Assembly (NCBI GenBank): GCA_039714995.1
Contig: JBDLII010000011.1
Location: 1 to 24,833, forward strand
Source: Sva-25 sp039714995
GTDB taxonomy: Bacteria; Pseudomonadota; Gammaproteobacteria; Chromatiales; Chromatiaceae
Direction of reading: 5' to 3'
Length of the DNA: 24,833 nt
Part shown: positions 1 through 6,372 of the stretch, one piece after another
Layout of the letters: each line of letters begins with the position of its first letter
Position numbering within the stretch: position 1 is the first letter of the stretch
The notes under the pieces: generated by a model
Told to the model about the DNA's origin: nothing
Databases searched by the model: none
What the model saw: the letters and a program-made list of their open reading frames with translations, nothing else
Made by a program: the position numbers and the translations under genes

Positions 1-627
1 GGCCTGGCAGCCCGTGAAGTCCTCAAATACAACGATGTCGGAACGATCCACCTGGTCGATATCGATCCTGCCATGACGCGCATCAGCAGCGAGCTGCCGG
101 TGCTCGCCAGGTTGAATGCCGGCAGCCTCGCCGATCCGAAACTGACGCTCTTCCATCAGGATGCTTTCACCTACATCAACCAACCCGGCATCCTCTATGA
201 CCGCGTGATCATCGATATGCCGGACCCGCACAACGAGGCGATCAACAAGCTCTACTCGCGCGAGTTCTATACGATGATCCGGCGGCGCATGGCGCCCGGC
301 GCGGTGCTGGCGACGCAGAGCTCCTCGCCTTTTCATACGCGCAGAACCTACTGGTGCATCGAGCGGACGCTGGCCGCGGTGTTCGACCATACGCTCAGCT
401 ACCACAACAGCATCCCGTCATTCGGCGAGTGGGGGTTTCACATGGCAGGCAGTGAAGCGCCGCTGCCGCGCAGCTTCAATTTCCAGGCGCCAACCCGCTA
501 CCTCGACGAGGGCGTGATGGAGGCGGCGCTGCAGTTCGGCAAGGATATCGACAGGCTGGAGTCGCCGGTCAACTCGATCCTTGAGCCGAAGCTGTACCAG
601 CTCTATATCGAGGATTTGAAAAGCTAA
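1..627 (+). CDS. Spermidine synthase-like protein, 5' end missing
   Basis: This is the C-terminal 208 codons of a polyamine aminopropyltransferase-like protein; the frame is open from base 1, so the start lies outside the window. The fold is a Rossmann-type methyltransferase domain that normally transfers an aminopropyl group from decarboxylated S-adenosylmethionine to putrescine. Visible landmarks are LVDIDPAM near the left edge, which matches the acidic nucleoside-binding loop, then DMPDPHNEAINKLYSREFY, which matches the catalytic Asp loop of the family, and a conserved-looking SSPFHTRRTYWCIERTL segment. The DMPDP form is typical of the membrane-fused spermidine synthase group in Proteobacteria, which carry transmembrane helices upstream; that part cannot be seen here. 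The substrate may not be putrescine in this group. The stop is at 625-627, followed by a palindromic repeat 17 bases later. Confidence 0.85.
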   Translation, partial: GLAAREVLKYNDVGTIHLVDIDPAMTRISSELPVLARLNAGSLADPKLTLFHQDAFTYINQPGILYDRVIIDMPDPHNEAINKLYSREFYTMIRRRMAPGAVLATQSSSPFHTRRTYWCIERTLAAVFDHTLSYHNSIPSFGEWGFHMAGSEAPLPRSFNFQAPTRYLDEGVMEAALQFGKDIDRLESPVNSILEPKLYQLYIEDLKS

Positions 628-644
628 GGAGACTCTGATTTATA

Positions 645-712
645 CGTCATTGCGAGGAGGCTAGCCGACGCGGCAATCTTCCTGAGATTGCTTCGCTACG
701 CTCGCAATGACG
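645..712. repeat. Dispersed-type palindromic repeat (CGTCATTGCGAGG family)
   Basis: A long imperfect inverted repeat with a perfect 12-base outer arm: CGTCATTGCGAG at 645-656 pairs with CTCGCAATGACG at 701-712. An inner arm GCAATCT / AGATTGC continues the hairpin. It lies 17 bases after the stop of the spermidine synthase-like gene. This type of intergenic palindrome is widespread in bacteria; no function is shown here. It could also act as a bidirectional attenuator between the convergent neighbours. Confidence 0.75.
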
Positions 713-790
713 CTACGTGCCCGGTTTATCAGAAGTTTCCTAATCCCCTCACACCGCCTCAATGCACGATGCTTATCGCACCCTGCAGCC

Positions 791-826
791 TGTAGGGCGC
801 AATAACCGCAGGGCATTGCGCCGCAT
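791..826. repeat. Stem-loop repeat, family GGGTGCAATAACCGCAGGGC, copy 1
   Basis: A short stem-loop with perfect 8-base arms GGCGCAAT (796-803) and ATTGCGCC (815-822). Three more copies occur in the window, at 6287-6317 (opposite strand), 9028-9060 and 9267-9297. It ends 8 bases before the last codon of the acyl-CoA synthetase gene, in the convergent gap. Confidence 0.7.
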
Positions 827-833
827 GAATGGT

Positions 834-2633
834 TCAATGCCCGGCGTAGAGCATTTCGATCTGGTCGCGGTACTTGTCGAGGATCACGCTGCGCTTGTGT
901 TTCATGGTCGGGGTCAGCAGGCCGTTTTCGACGCTCCACTCGTCGTTGACCAGGGCAATGCGCCGGATTTCGGCATAGCCGGGGAAGTCCGCAAGACACC
1001 GCTTGATGATTTTCAACAGCTGCCTGTTCACTGCCGGATCCTCCAGCAGCGCATCACCCGAGGCGCTGACGCCAAGCGTCTTGGCCAGCTTTTCGAGTTC
1101 ATCAATGTCCGGCACGATCAGGGCGGAGAGATAGGGGCGGGCATCGCCGATCACCATCACCTCGTTGATGACGGCCTCGGTGGCAATGGCCAGCTCGATA
1201 TCTCCAGGCGGTGCCTTCTCGCCGTTGGCGAGCACCAGGATCTCCTTGAGCCTGCCGATGATGAAGAGGTGGCCGGCGTCGTCAAAGCGGCCCTTGTCGC
1301 CGGTGTGCAGCCAGCCATCACTGTCGATGACCTCAGCAGTCGCCTGGTCGTTGCGCCAGTAGCCCAGCATCACGCTGGGACTGCGCGCCAGGATCTCGTC
1401 ATCCTCGCCGATCACGACCTCCATGCCCGGCATGATCCTGCCGATGCTGGCGGGAAGGTTATCTTCGACGCGATTGACCGACATCGTCGGGCTGTGCTCG
1501 GTCAGTCCATAGCCCTGGATGATGGGGATGCCGAGGCCGATGAAGAGACGGCTGATCCGTGGTGACAGCGCTGCGCCGCCGCACACGGTCAGGCGGAGCC
1601 TGCCGCCCAGCCTGCCGCGCACTTTCGCTCCCACCAGCCTGTCGAGCAGCGGATGCAGCAGCCGCGCCCCGATACCCGCGGGCTCTACGCCCTGCTGCTG
1701 CTGAAACAGTGCCCAGCCGCTGTCGACGGCCAGTTGAAACAGCTTCCGGCGTATGGCTGGCTCTTCAGCCAGTTTCGCCGTGAGCTTGCTGTGGATGCGC
1801 TCGAAGATCCGCGGCACGCTGACCATGACGGTCGGCTTCTGACTCTCGAGATCTTCGGCAAGCTGCGGAATGGAGCGCGCATAGGCGACGCTGCTGCCCG
1901 CCGCGATCGGCAGGTAGTAGCCGATGCTGCGTTCAAAGGCGTGCGACAACGGCAGGAAGGAGAGAAAGCGGTCCTCCGATCTCACCTCGATCGCCTCGAG
2001 ACCGCTCTTGACATTGAACAGGATGTTGCGATGACTGAGCATCACGCCCTTGGGATTCCCTGTCGTTCCGGAGGTGTAGATGATGGTCGCCAGGGTGTCA
2101 TCGGGCAGCTTCTCGACATGGAACGCCGCAGTGCCGTCCTCCAGCCAGGCAGCGGCAGGCATCACATTGACGGGGCTGTCATCCGCACTCACCGGCTGCA
2201 GCGTGACGACCGCGTCAAGCTGCGCCAGCGTCTCCCCGATGGCCTGCAGCTCACTCCACTGGTCCGGGCCTTCGATCAGCAGCAGGCGGACCCCCGCATC
2301 CCTGAGCAGGTAGGCGATATTCCCGGCCCTGTCATTGGTGTAGATTGGTACTGTCACCAGGCCCAGTCCCTGCGCGGCCAGGTCGAACAGCACCCACTCG
2401 CGGCAGTTGTGCAGCATCACTGCGATGCGGTCGCCTCTCTGCAGGCCGCTTCTCAGCATGGCCTGCTGCCAGCGGGCGGCATCGGAAGCCGTTTGCGACC
2501 AGCTGTAGTCGACCCACTGCTCCGCGGCGGCATCGTACTGCACGAATGCTGTTTCATCCGCCGAGATCTCCTCGCGCCTGGCAAAGAGTTCAGCGAGCGT
2601 ATTGACGCTGCCGGTGTCGATATTGTCTTTCAT
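834..2633 (-). CDS. Long-chain fatty acyl-CoA synthetase (AMP-forming)
   Basis: A 599-residue member of the ANL adenylating superfamily, closest in pattern to the eukaryotic-like Faa1/FadD15 long-chain acyl-CoA synthetases rather than to E. coli FadD. It should activate free fatty acids with ATP and CoA for beta-oxidation. Motifs seen in order: the ATP P-loop IIYTSGTTGNPKG (about 184-196), PLSHAFERSIGYYLP, GYGLTEHSP (about 374), GWLHTGDKGRF (about 440), GRLKEILVLANGEK and the C-terminal LTPTMKHKR, in which Lys578 is the likely adenylation lysine. Length is normal. It is the last gene of the minus-strand fad cluster; the 119-bp gap to fadJ holds a REP doublet. The start is preceded by only a weak ribosome-binding site. 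Confidence 0.93.
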   Translation of the reverse strand: MKDNIDTGSVNTLAELFARREEISADETAFVQYDAAAEQWVDYSWSQTASDAARWQQAMLRSGLQRGDRIAVMLHNCREWVLFDLAAQGLGLVTVPIYTNDRAGNIAYLLRDAGVRLLLIEGPDQWSELQAIGETLAQLDAVVTLQPVSADDSPVNVMPAAAWLEDGTAAFHVEKLPDDTLATIIYTSGTTGNPKGVMLSHRNILFNVKSGLEAIEVRSEDRFLSFLPLSHAFERSIGYYLPIAAGSSVAYARSIPQLAEDLESQKPTVMVSVPRIFERIHSKLTAKLAEEPAIRRKLFQLAVDSGWALFQQQQGVEPAGIGARLLHPLLDRLVGAKVRGRLGGRLRLTVCGGAALSPRISRLFIGLGIPIIQGYGLTEHSPTMSVNRVEDNLPASIGRIMPGMEVVIGEDDEILARSPSVMLGYWRNDQATAEVIDSDGWLHTGDKGRFDDAGHLFIIGRLKEILVLANGEKAPPGDIELAIATEAVINEVMVIGDARPYLSALIVPDIDELEKLAKTLGVSASGDALLEDPAVNRQLLKIIKRCLADFPGYAEIRRIALVNDEWSVENGLLTPTMKHKRSVILDKYRDQIEMLYAGH

Positions 2634-2655
2634 GCCGTTGTACTCATCGATATTT

Positions 2656-2736
2656 TGTAGGAGCGGTCCTCTGACCGCGATAATGACACCACGAGACCGT
2701 TGCCGTATTCATCGCGGTCAGAGGACCGCTCCTACA
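2656..2736. repeat. REP-like doublet 1 (inverted pair)
   Basis: Two copies of a GTAG-hairpin palindrome in inverted orientation. The left copy reads GTAG-GA then stem GCGGTC, loop CTCT, GACCGC; the right copy (2711-2736) is its reverse complement. The GTAG tails point outward here, unlike the other four doublets in the window. It occupies most of the gap between the fadJ stop and the acyl-CoA synthetase start, so it would be transcribed as a strong hairpin if the genes are co-transcribed. Confidence 0.85.
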
Positions 2737-2752
2737 GGCTCTGTGATGGCGA

Positions 2753-4759
2753 TCACTCCAGCCAGCCGGCGTCGGGTCTGAAGCGCTCACCATGCTGCTG
2801 CTCCAGCTGCCGGAGCATCTCCAGCATCTCCGCCCTGCCGTAGTTTTCGATATAGTACATCGGGCCGCCGCGAAAGGGGGCGAAGCCGGTGCCGAAGATG
2901 ATGCCGGCATCGACGGAGTCGGCATCGGCGACCACGCCTTCGCGCAGCACGGCGACGGCCTCGTTGAGCAGGCGTCCGATCAGGCGCTCGGTGAGATCCT
3001 CGTCAGCTGGCTTGCGGCTCTTCCGCTTGACGGCCCTGCCTTTTTCGTAGCGGTAAAATCCTTCGCCGCTCTTACGCCCCAGTTTACCGGCATCGACCAT
3101 GTCTGCGAGCTCCGGCGGTACGGTGATCCGCAGGGTGTCAGCGAGTTTTTCAGCCACCGATTTACAGATGTCAAGGCCGACGGTGTCCGCCAGCTCGATC
3201 GGCCCCATCGGCATGCCGAATGTCGTCGCCGCCTTGTCGATCTGATCAGCGGCTACGCCCTCCCTGTGCAGCTGCATCGCCTCCATCAGGTAAGGAAGCA
3301 GCACCCTGTTGACCAGGAAGCCGGGTCTGCTTTTCACCTGCAACGGAAGCTTGGCGATGCGCTTGCCAAATGCCAGCGCCCTGTCGACGACGGCCGTATC
3401 GGTGCTGGTCATGGCGACGATCTCCAGCAGCGGCATTTTCGCCACCGGGTTGAAAAAATGCAGCCCCACCAGGCGCCCCGGATCCTGCAGTTTTTCGGCC
3501 AGCGTCTCCAGCGGGATGCTGGAGGTATTGGTGGCCAGCACGGCGTTGCTCTTCATGCGCGGTTCGAGCTTCTGGAACAGCGCCTGCTTGGCGTCGGCAT
3601 CTTCATAGATGGCTTCGATAACGACATCCGCTGCAGCGACGCCGTTGGCGCGGTGATCCGGGATCAGGCGGTCCATCGCGTCCCTGACCCTGCGATTATC
3701 ATGCAGGCGTTTGCCAAACAGCCGGTGCGCGCGACCGATGGCGCGTGACAGCGTCTCCGGCGCAGTATCTTGAAGCGTGACGGTCAACCCCTTGAGGGCG
3801 CACCAGGCGGCGATATCTCCGCCCATCAAGCCGCCGCCGACGACATGCACATGGGCGGGTTTGAATGCCTGGTCGCCTTTTTGCGCCTTGAGCCTGTTTT
3901 GCAGCAGAAAGACGCGAATCAGGTTTTGCGCGGTCTCGCCGGTCAGCAGCCTGGCGACCTCCTGCTGCTCCCTGAGCGCCATCTGCTGGGGATTGCCGCT
4001 ATTGACATTCCAGTGGTCCAGCAGCGCAAAGGGGGCAGGGTAGTGGTCGATCGAGACTTTTTTGCTCACCTGGCGCTTGAGCCAGGCGGTAACGCCGGAG
4101 CGCAGCAGGGGAACTCCTGCAAGGCGCTGCAGCAGCGGCGGTTTGCGCCGATGGGGCTGGTTGTGAATCAGGTGGCGCGCCGCCGACCTGAATTGCCGCT
4201 GCGGGGCCACCTCGTCAACCAGGCCGATCTTTTGCGCCTGCCTGCCGCGCAGATTGCGGTTGGTGAGCATCAGCTGCAGGGCGTTGAGATGCCCTGCCAG
4301 CGCGGTAGCGCGCACGGTGCCTGCAAATCCCGGAAAGATCCCGAGCCTTGTTTCCGGAAAGCCGATGCGCACATCGTTGTCGTCGCTGGCAACGCGATAA
4401 CTGCAGGCCAGCGCCAGCTCGAGGCCGCCGCCGAGGCAGAAGCCGTTGATCAGTGCAACAGTGGGAAAGGGCAGGGACTCCAGCTTGTCGAAGATCTCCT
4501 GGGCGTGATGCATGCACTGTGCAGCCTCGTGTTCGTCCGTCATGCCGGCAAAGGCCTTGACGTCGGCTCCGGCGATAAAGCCGCTCTTCTTGTCGGAGAG
4601 AATCGCCAGGCCAACCGGATTGTGCTGGGAGATGCTGAGCAGTTGATGATCCAGCTCCTCGAGCATCTCCGTGCTGAGGATGTTGGCGCCGGAGTTCTGC
4701 ATATCCACGTGCAGCCAGGCGATGTTCTGCGCGTCGATTTGATAGTGCCAGTTACTCAT
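2753..4759 (-). CDS. fadJ: Bifunctional enoyl-CoA hydratase / 3-hydroxyacyl-CoA dehydrogenase
   Basis: A 668-residue alpha subunit of the fatty-acid oxidation complex. It hydrates trans-2-enoyl-CoA and oxidises the resulting 3-hydroxyacyl-CoA with NAD. The N-terminal crotonase domain shows the oxyanion motif FIAGADVKAF and the catalytic glutamate pair in GGLELALAC (Glu114) and FPETRLGI (Glu136). The dehydrogenase domain shows the dinucleotide loop GGGLMGGDIAA (308-318) and catalytic His434 in GLHFFNP. It is slightly shorter than E. coli FadJ (about 714). The start chosen is ATG at 4759, reading MSNWHYQ, because it has GGAGG just upstream and overlaps the fadI stop by 8 bases (ATGAGTAA); a start 14 codons further upstream is open but adds an unlikely Arg-rich leader. 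FadB is the alternative name; order and the fadI partner favour FadJ. Confidence 0.93.
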   Translation of the reverse strand: MSNWHYQIDAQNIAWLHVDMQNSGANILSTEMLEELDHQLLSISQHNPVGLAILSDKKSGFIAGADVKAFAGMTDEHEAAQCMHHAQEIFDKLESLPFPTVALINGFCLGGGLELALACSYRVASDDNDVRIGFPETRLGIFPGFAGTVRATALAGHLNALQLMLTNRNLRGRQAQKIGLVDEVAPQRQFRSAARHLIHNQPHRRKPPLLQRLAGVPLLRSGVTAWLKRQVSKKVSIDHYPAPFALLDHWNVNSGNPQQMALREQQEVARLLTGETAQNLIRVFLLQNRLKAQKGDQAFKPAHVHVVGGGLMGGDIAAWCALKGLTVTLQDTAPETLSRAIGRAHRLFGKRLHDNRRVRDAMDRLIPDHRANGVAAADVVIEAIYEDADAKQALFQKLEPRMKSNAVLATNTSSIPLETLAEKLQDPGRLVGLHFFNPVAKMPLLEIVAMTSTDTAVVDRALAFGKRIAKLPLQVKSRPGFLVNRVLLPYLMEAMQLHREGVAADQIDKAATTFGMPMGPIELADTVGLDICKSVAEKLADTLRITVPPELADMVDAGKLGRKSGEGFYRYEKGRAVKRKSRKPADEDLTERLIGRLLNEAVAVLREGVVADADSVDAGIIFGTGFAPFRGGPMYYIENYGRAEMLEMLRQLEQQHGERFRPDAGWLE

Positions 4760-6095
4760 CTGCTTGACCTCCACTCTTCTCCTGCGGCTCCTGACGCTCA
4801 TTGGTGATCCACATGGCGCCGCCCTGTCCGCCGCCGATGCAGAGAGTGGCGATGCCGTTTACCGCCCTGTGACGTTTCAGGACGTGCGCCAGATGCAGCA
4901 CGATGCGGGCTCCGGAGGCACCGACCGGGTGGCCGAGGCTGACGGCGCCGCCGTCGACATTCAGCCTGTCGCAGGGTATCTCGCCAAATGCCTGCTCCCG
5001 GCCAAGCTCCTCCCTGCAGAAGTTGATATCCTCCCACGCCATCCGGCAGGCCAGCACCTGGGCGGCAAAGGCTTCGTTGATCTCCCAGTAGTTGATGTCG
5101 CTGGAATGCAAGGCGTTGCGTTCCAGCAGCGGGGCGGTTGCATAGACCGGACCCAGTCCCATCTGCGCCGGGTCGAGGCCGGCCCACTCGACATCGCGGA
5201 TGCGCGCCAGCACCGGCAGCCCATGTTGTTCAACCGCATCGGCCGATGCCAGCAGCAGCAGCGCCGCGCCGTCGGTGACCTGGGCGCTGTTGCCGGCGGT
5301 CACGCTGCCGAATTTGCGGTCGAAGACAGGTTTAAGTTTTGACAGCTTCTCCAGGTTGGTGTCCCGCCGCAGGCCGTCGTCATGCCGGTAGAGCGTGCCG
5401 TCGTTGGCATAGAGAGGCGTGACCTCTTCGAGAAAGTCGTTGTCGATAGCGCTGGCCAGGCGCAGGTGGCTCTTGGCGGCATACTGATCCATCATCTTGC
5501 GGCTGACGCCAAAGCGGTCGGTGAGGTTCTCGGCAGTCTGCCCCATGCTCAATCCGACCACGGGATCGGTCAGCCCGCGCAGCAGCCCAATGACCGGCTG
5601 AAGATGCCTGCCCCTGAGTTTTGCCAGCTGCCTGAGACGGGCGGTGGTTGAGGCCGCACGATTCCACTCCGCCAGCCACTCGACCATCTGTGGATTCAGC
5701 AGCACCGGGTGGTGACTCATCGACTCCGTGCCTCCCGCCAGCACCAGCTCGGCGCGACCGCTGACGATATCAAGGGCGGCGGAGTCGAGCGCCTGCATGC
5801 CCGAGGCGCAGTTGCGTTGCACCGTCCATGCCGGCACCCGGTGACCGCAGCCGAGGCGCAGTGCAACGACGCGCGCAATGTTGGCCTCGTCGGGACCGGA
5901 AGAGACGCAGCCGAGGATCACCTCGTCCAGCTGTGCAGGGGCAACCGGCTGGCGGCCCAGCAATGCCCGCCCGGCCGCCACGGCCAGGTCGGATGCATGA
6001 AAGGGGCCCGGCTTGCCGCGCGCTTTCAGAAACGGCGTGCGTGCACCGTCGACGATATAGACGGCTCTTCCTGCTAGCATGTTCTGTTGCTCCAT
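4752..6095 (-). CDS. fadI: Acetyl-CoA C-acyltransferase (beta-oxidation thiolase)
   Basis: A 447-residue thiolase, the last step of the beta-oxidation cycle, cleaving 3-ketoacyl-CoA with CoA to release acetyl-CoA. The nucleophilic Cys96 lies in VQRNCASGMQALDSA; AGGTESMSHHP, INEAFAAQVLA, GHPVGASGAR (His389) and CIGGGQGG (Cys419) complete the thiolase active site. Length fits FadI (about 436), and the gene is translationally coupled to fadJ by an 8-base overlap, as expected for subunits of one trifunctional complex. The GHPVGASG form is closer to general thiolases than to E. coli FadI, so the exact subfamily is less certain than the function. A GAGGAGG ribosome-binding site sits 5 bases before the ATG. 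Confidence 0.92.
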   Translation of the reverse strand: MEQQNMLAGRAVYIVDGARTPFLKARGKPGPFHASDLAVAAGRALLGRQPVAPAQLDEVILGCVSSGPDEANIARVVALRLGCGHRVPAWTVQRNCASGMQALDSAALDIVSGRAELVLAGGTESMSHHPVLLNPQMVEWLAEWNRAASTTARLRQLAKLRGRHLQPVIGLLRGLTDPVVGLSMGQTAENLTDRFGVSRKMMDQYAAKSHLRLASAIDNDFLEEVTPLYANDGTLYRHDDGLRRDTNLEKLSKLKPVFDRKFGSVTAGNSAQVTDGAALLLLASADAVEQHGLPVLARIRDVEWAGLDPAQMGLGPVYATAPLLERNALHSSDINYWEINEAFAAQVLACRMAWEDINFCREELGREQAFGEIPCDRLNVDGGAVSLGHPVGASGARIVLHLAHVLKRHRAVNGIATLCIGGGQGGAMWITNERQEPQEKSGGQADE

Positions 6096-6117
6096 TTTGC
6101 CTCCTCTGCTTTTTCCG

Positions 6118-6140
6118 GGTTTTAAGTTTTAGGTTTTAAG
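6118..6140. repeat. Degenerate heptamer tract, inverted relative to the 6325 array
   Basis: A short tract made of TTTTAAG / TTTTAGG units just upstream of fadI. It is the opposite strand of the CTAAAAC heptamer array at 6325-6366. The two tracts flank about 185 bases of mostly AT-rich DNA and could in principle pair with each other. Confidence 0.6.
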
Positions 6141-6177
6141 ACTGGTGCTATGCACTCCGCTTTTTTTACTCCATATC

Positions 6178-6207
6178 ACTATAAAACACATTAATAATAC
6201 AACTCAA
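6178..6207 (-). promoter_or_regulatory. Possible sigma-70 promoter for fadI-fadJ
   Basis: Reading the minus strand, a -35-like TTGAGT (complement of 6202-6207) and a -10-like TATAGT (complement of 6178-6183) are separated by 18 bases inside the AT-rich gap between fadE and fadI. Transcription would begin near 6171, giving a leader of about 75 bases before the fadI ATG. If real, fadI-fadJ could be expressed separately from fadE. AT-rich DNA gives such matches by chance, so this is tentative. Confidence 0.35.
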
Positions 6208-6286
6208 CATATTGAAAAAACAGTAAATAAATATTTTATTAATCGATCTTCTGGGTGGTGTGAGCGGCAGCTGTCCCACCTCGATC

Positions 6287-6317
6287 GGTGCAATGCTCTA
6301 CGCTTATTGCACCCTAC
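6287..6317. repeat. Stem-loop repeat, family GGGTGCAATAACCGCAGGGC, copy 2 (inverted)
   Basis: Perfect 8-base arms GGTGCAAT (6287-6294) and ATTGCACC (6306-6313) close an 11-base loop. On the opposite strand it begins TAGGGTGCAATAAGCG, matching the other family copies. It lies 8 bases before the heptamer array. Confidence 0.7.
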
Positions 6318-6324
6318 AATTTTG

Positions 6325-6366
6325 CTAAAACCTAAAACCTAAAACCTAAAACCTAAAACCTAAAAC
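6325..6366. repeat. Perfect tandem array of six CTAAAAC heptamers
   Basis: Six uninterrupted exact copies of the 7-bp unit CTAAAAC fill 42 bases. The array ends 6 bases from the stop codon of fadE (TAG, complement of 6373-6375), so it lies immediately downstream of fadE and upstream of fadI. A perfect short-unit array is expected to change copy number by strand slippage. It contains no coding sequence, so any effect would be on transcription or mRNA 3' ends. Confidence 0.95.
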
Positions 6367-6372
6367 CTCCCC

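Noticed and set aside
661..999. A 112-codon minus-strand frame across the left palindromic repeats
   Set aside because: It runs through the end of the acyl-CoA synthetase gene and two repeats; the translation is Arg/Pro/Cys-rich with no motif.
1653..2660. A 335-codon plus-strand frame opposite the acyl-CoA synthetase
   Set aside because: Antisense shadow of a gene with all AMP-ligase motifs; no ribosome-binding site or recognisable domain.
3770..4807. A 345-codon plus-strand frame opposite fadJ
   Set aside because: Antisense shadow of GC-rich coding sequence; the fadJ motifs on the other strand are intact.
6145..6342. A 65-codon plus-strand frame in the fadE-fadI gap
   Set aside because: It covers AT-rich DNA, a stem-loop repeat and part of the heptamer array; no ribosome-binding site.
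6325..6366. Heptamer array as telomere-like sequence
   Set aside because: The unit resembles telomeric repeats in wording, but it is an internal six-copy array between two bacterial fad genes; nothing suggests a chromosome end.
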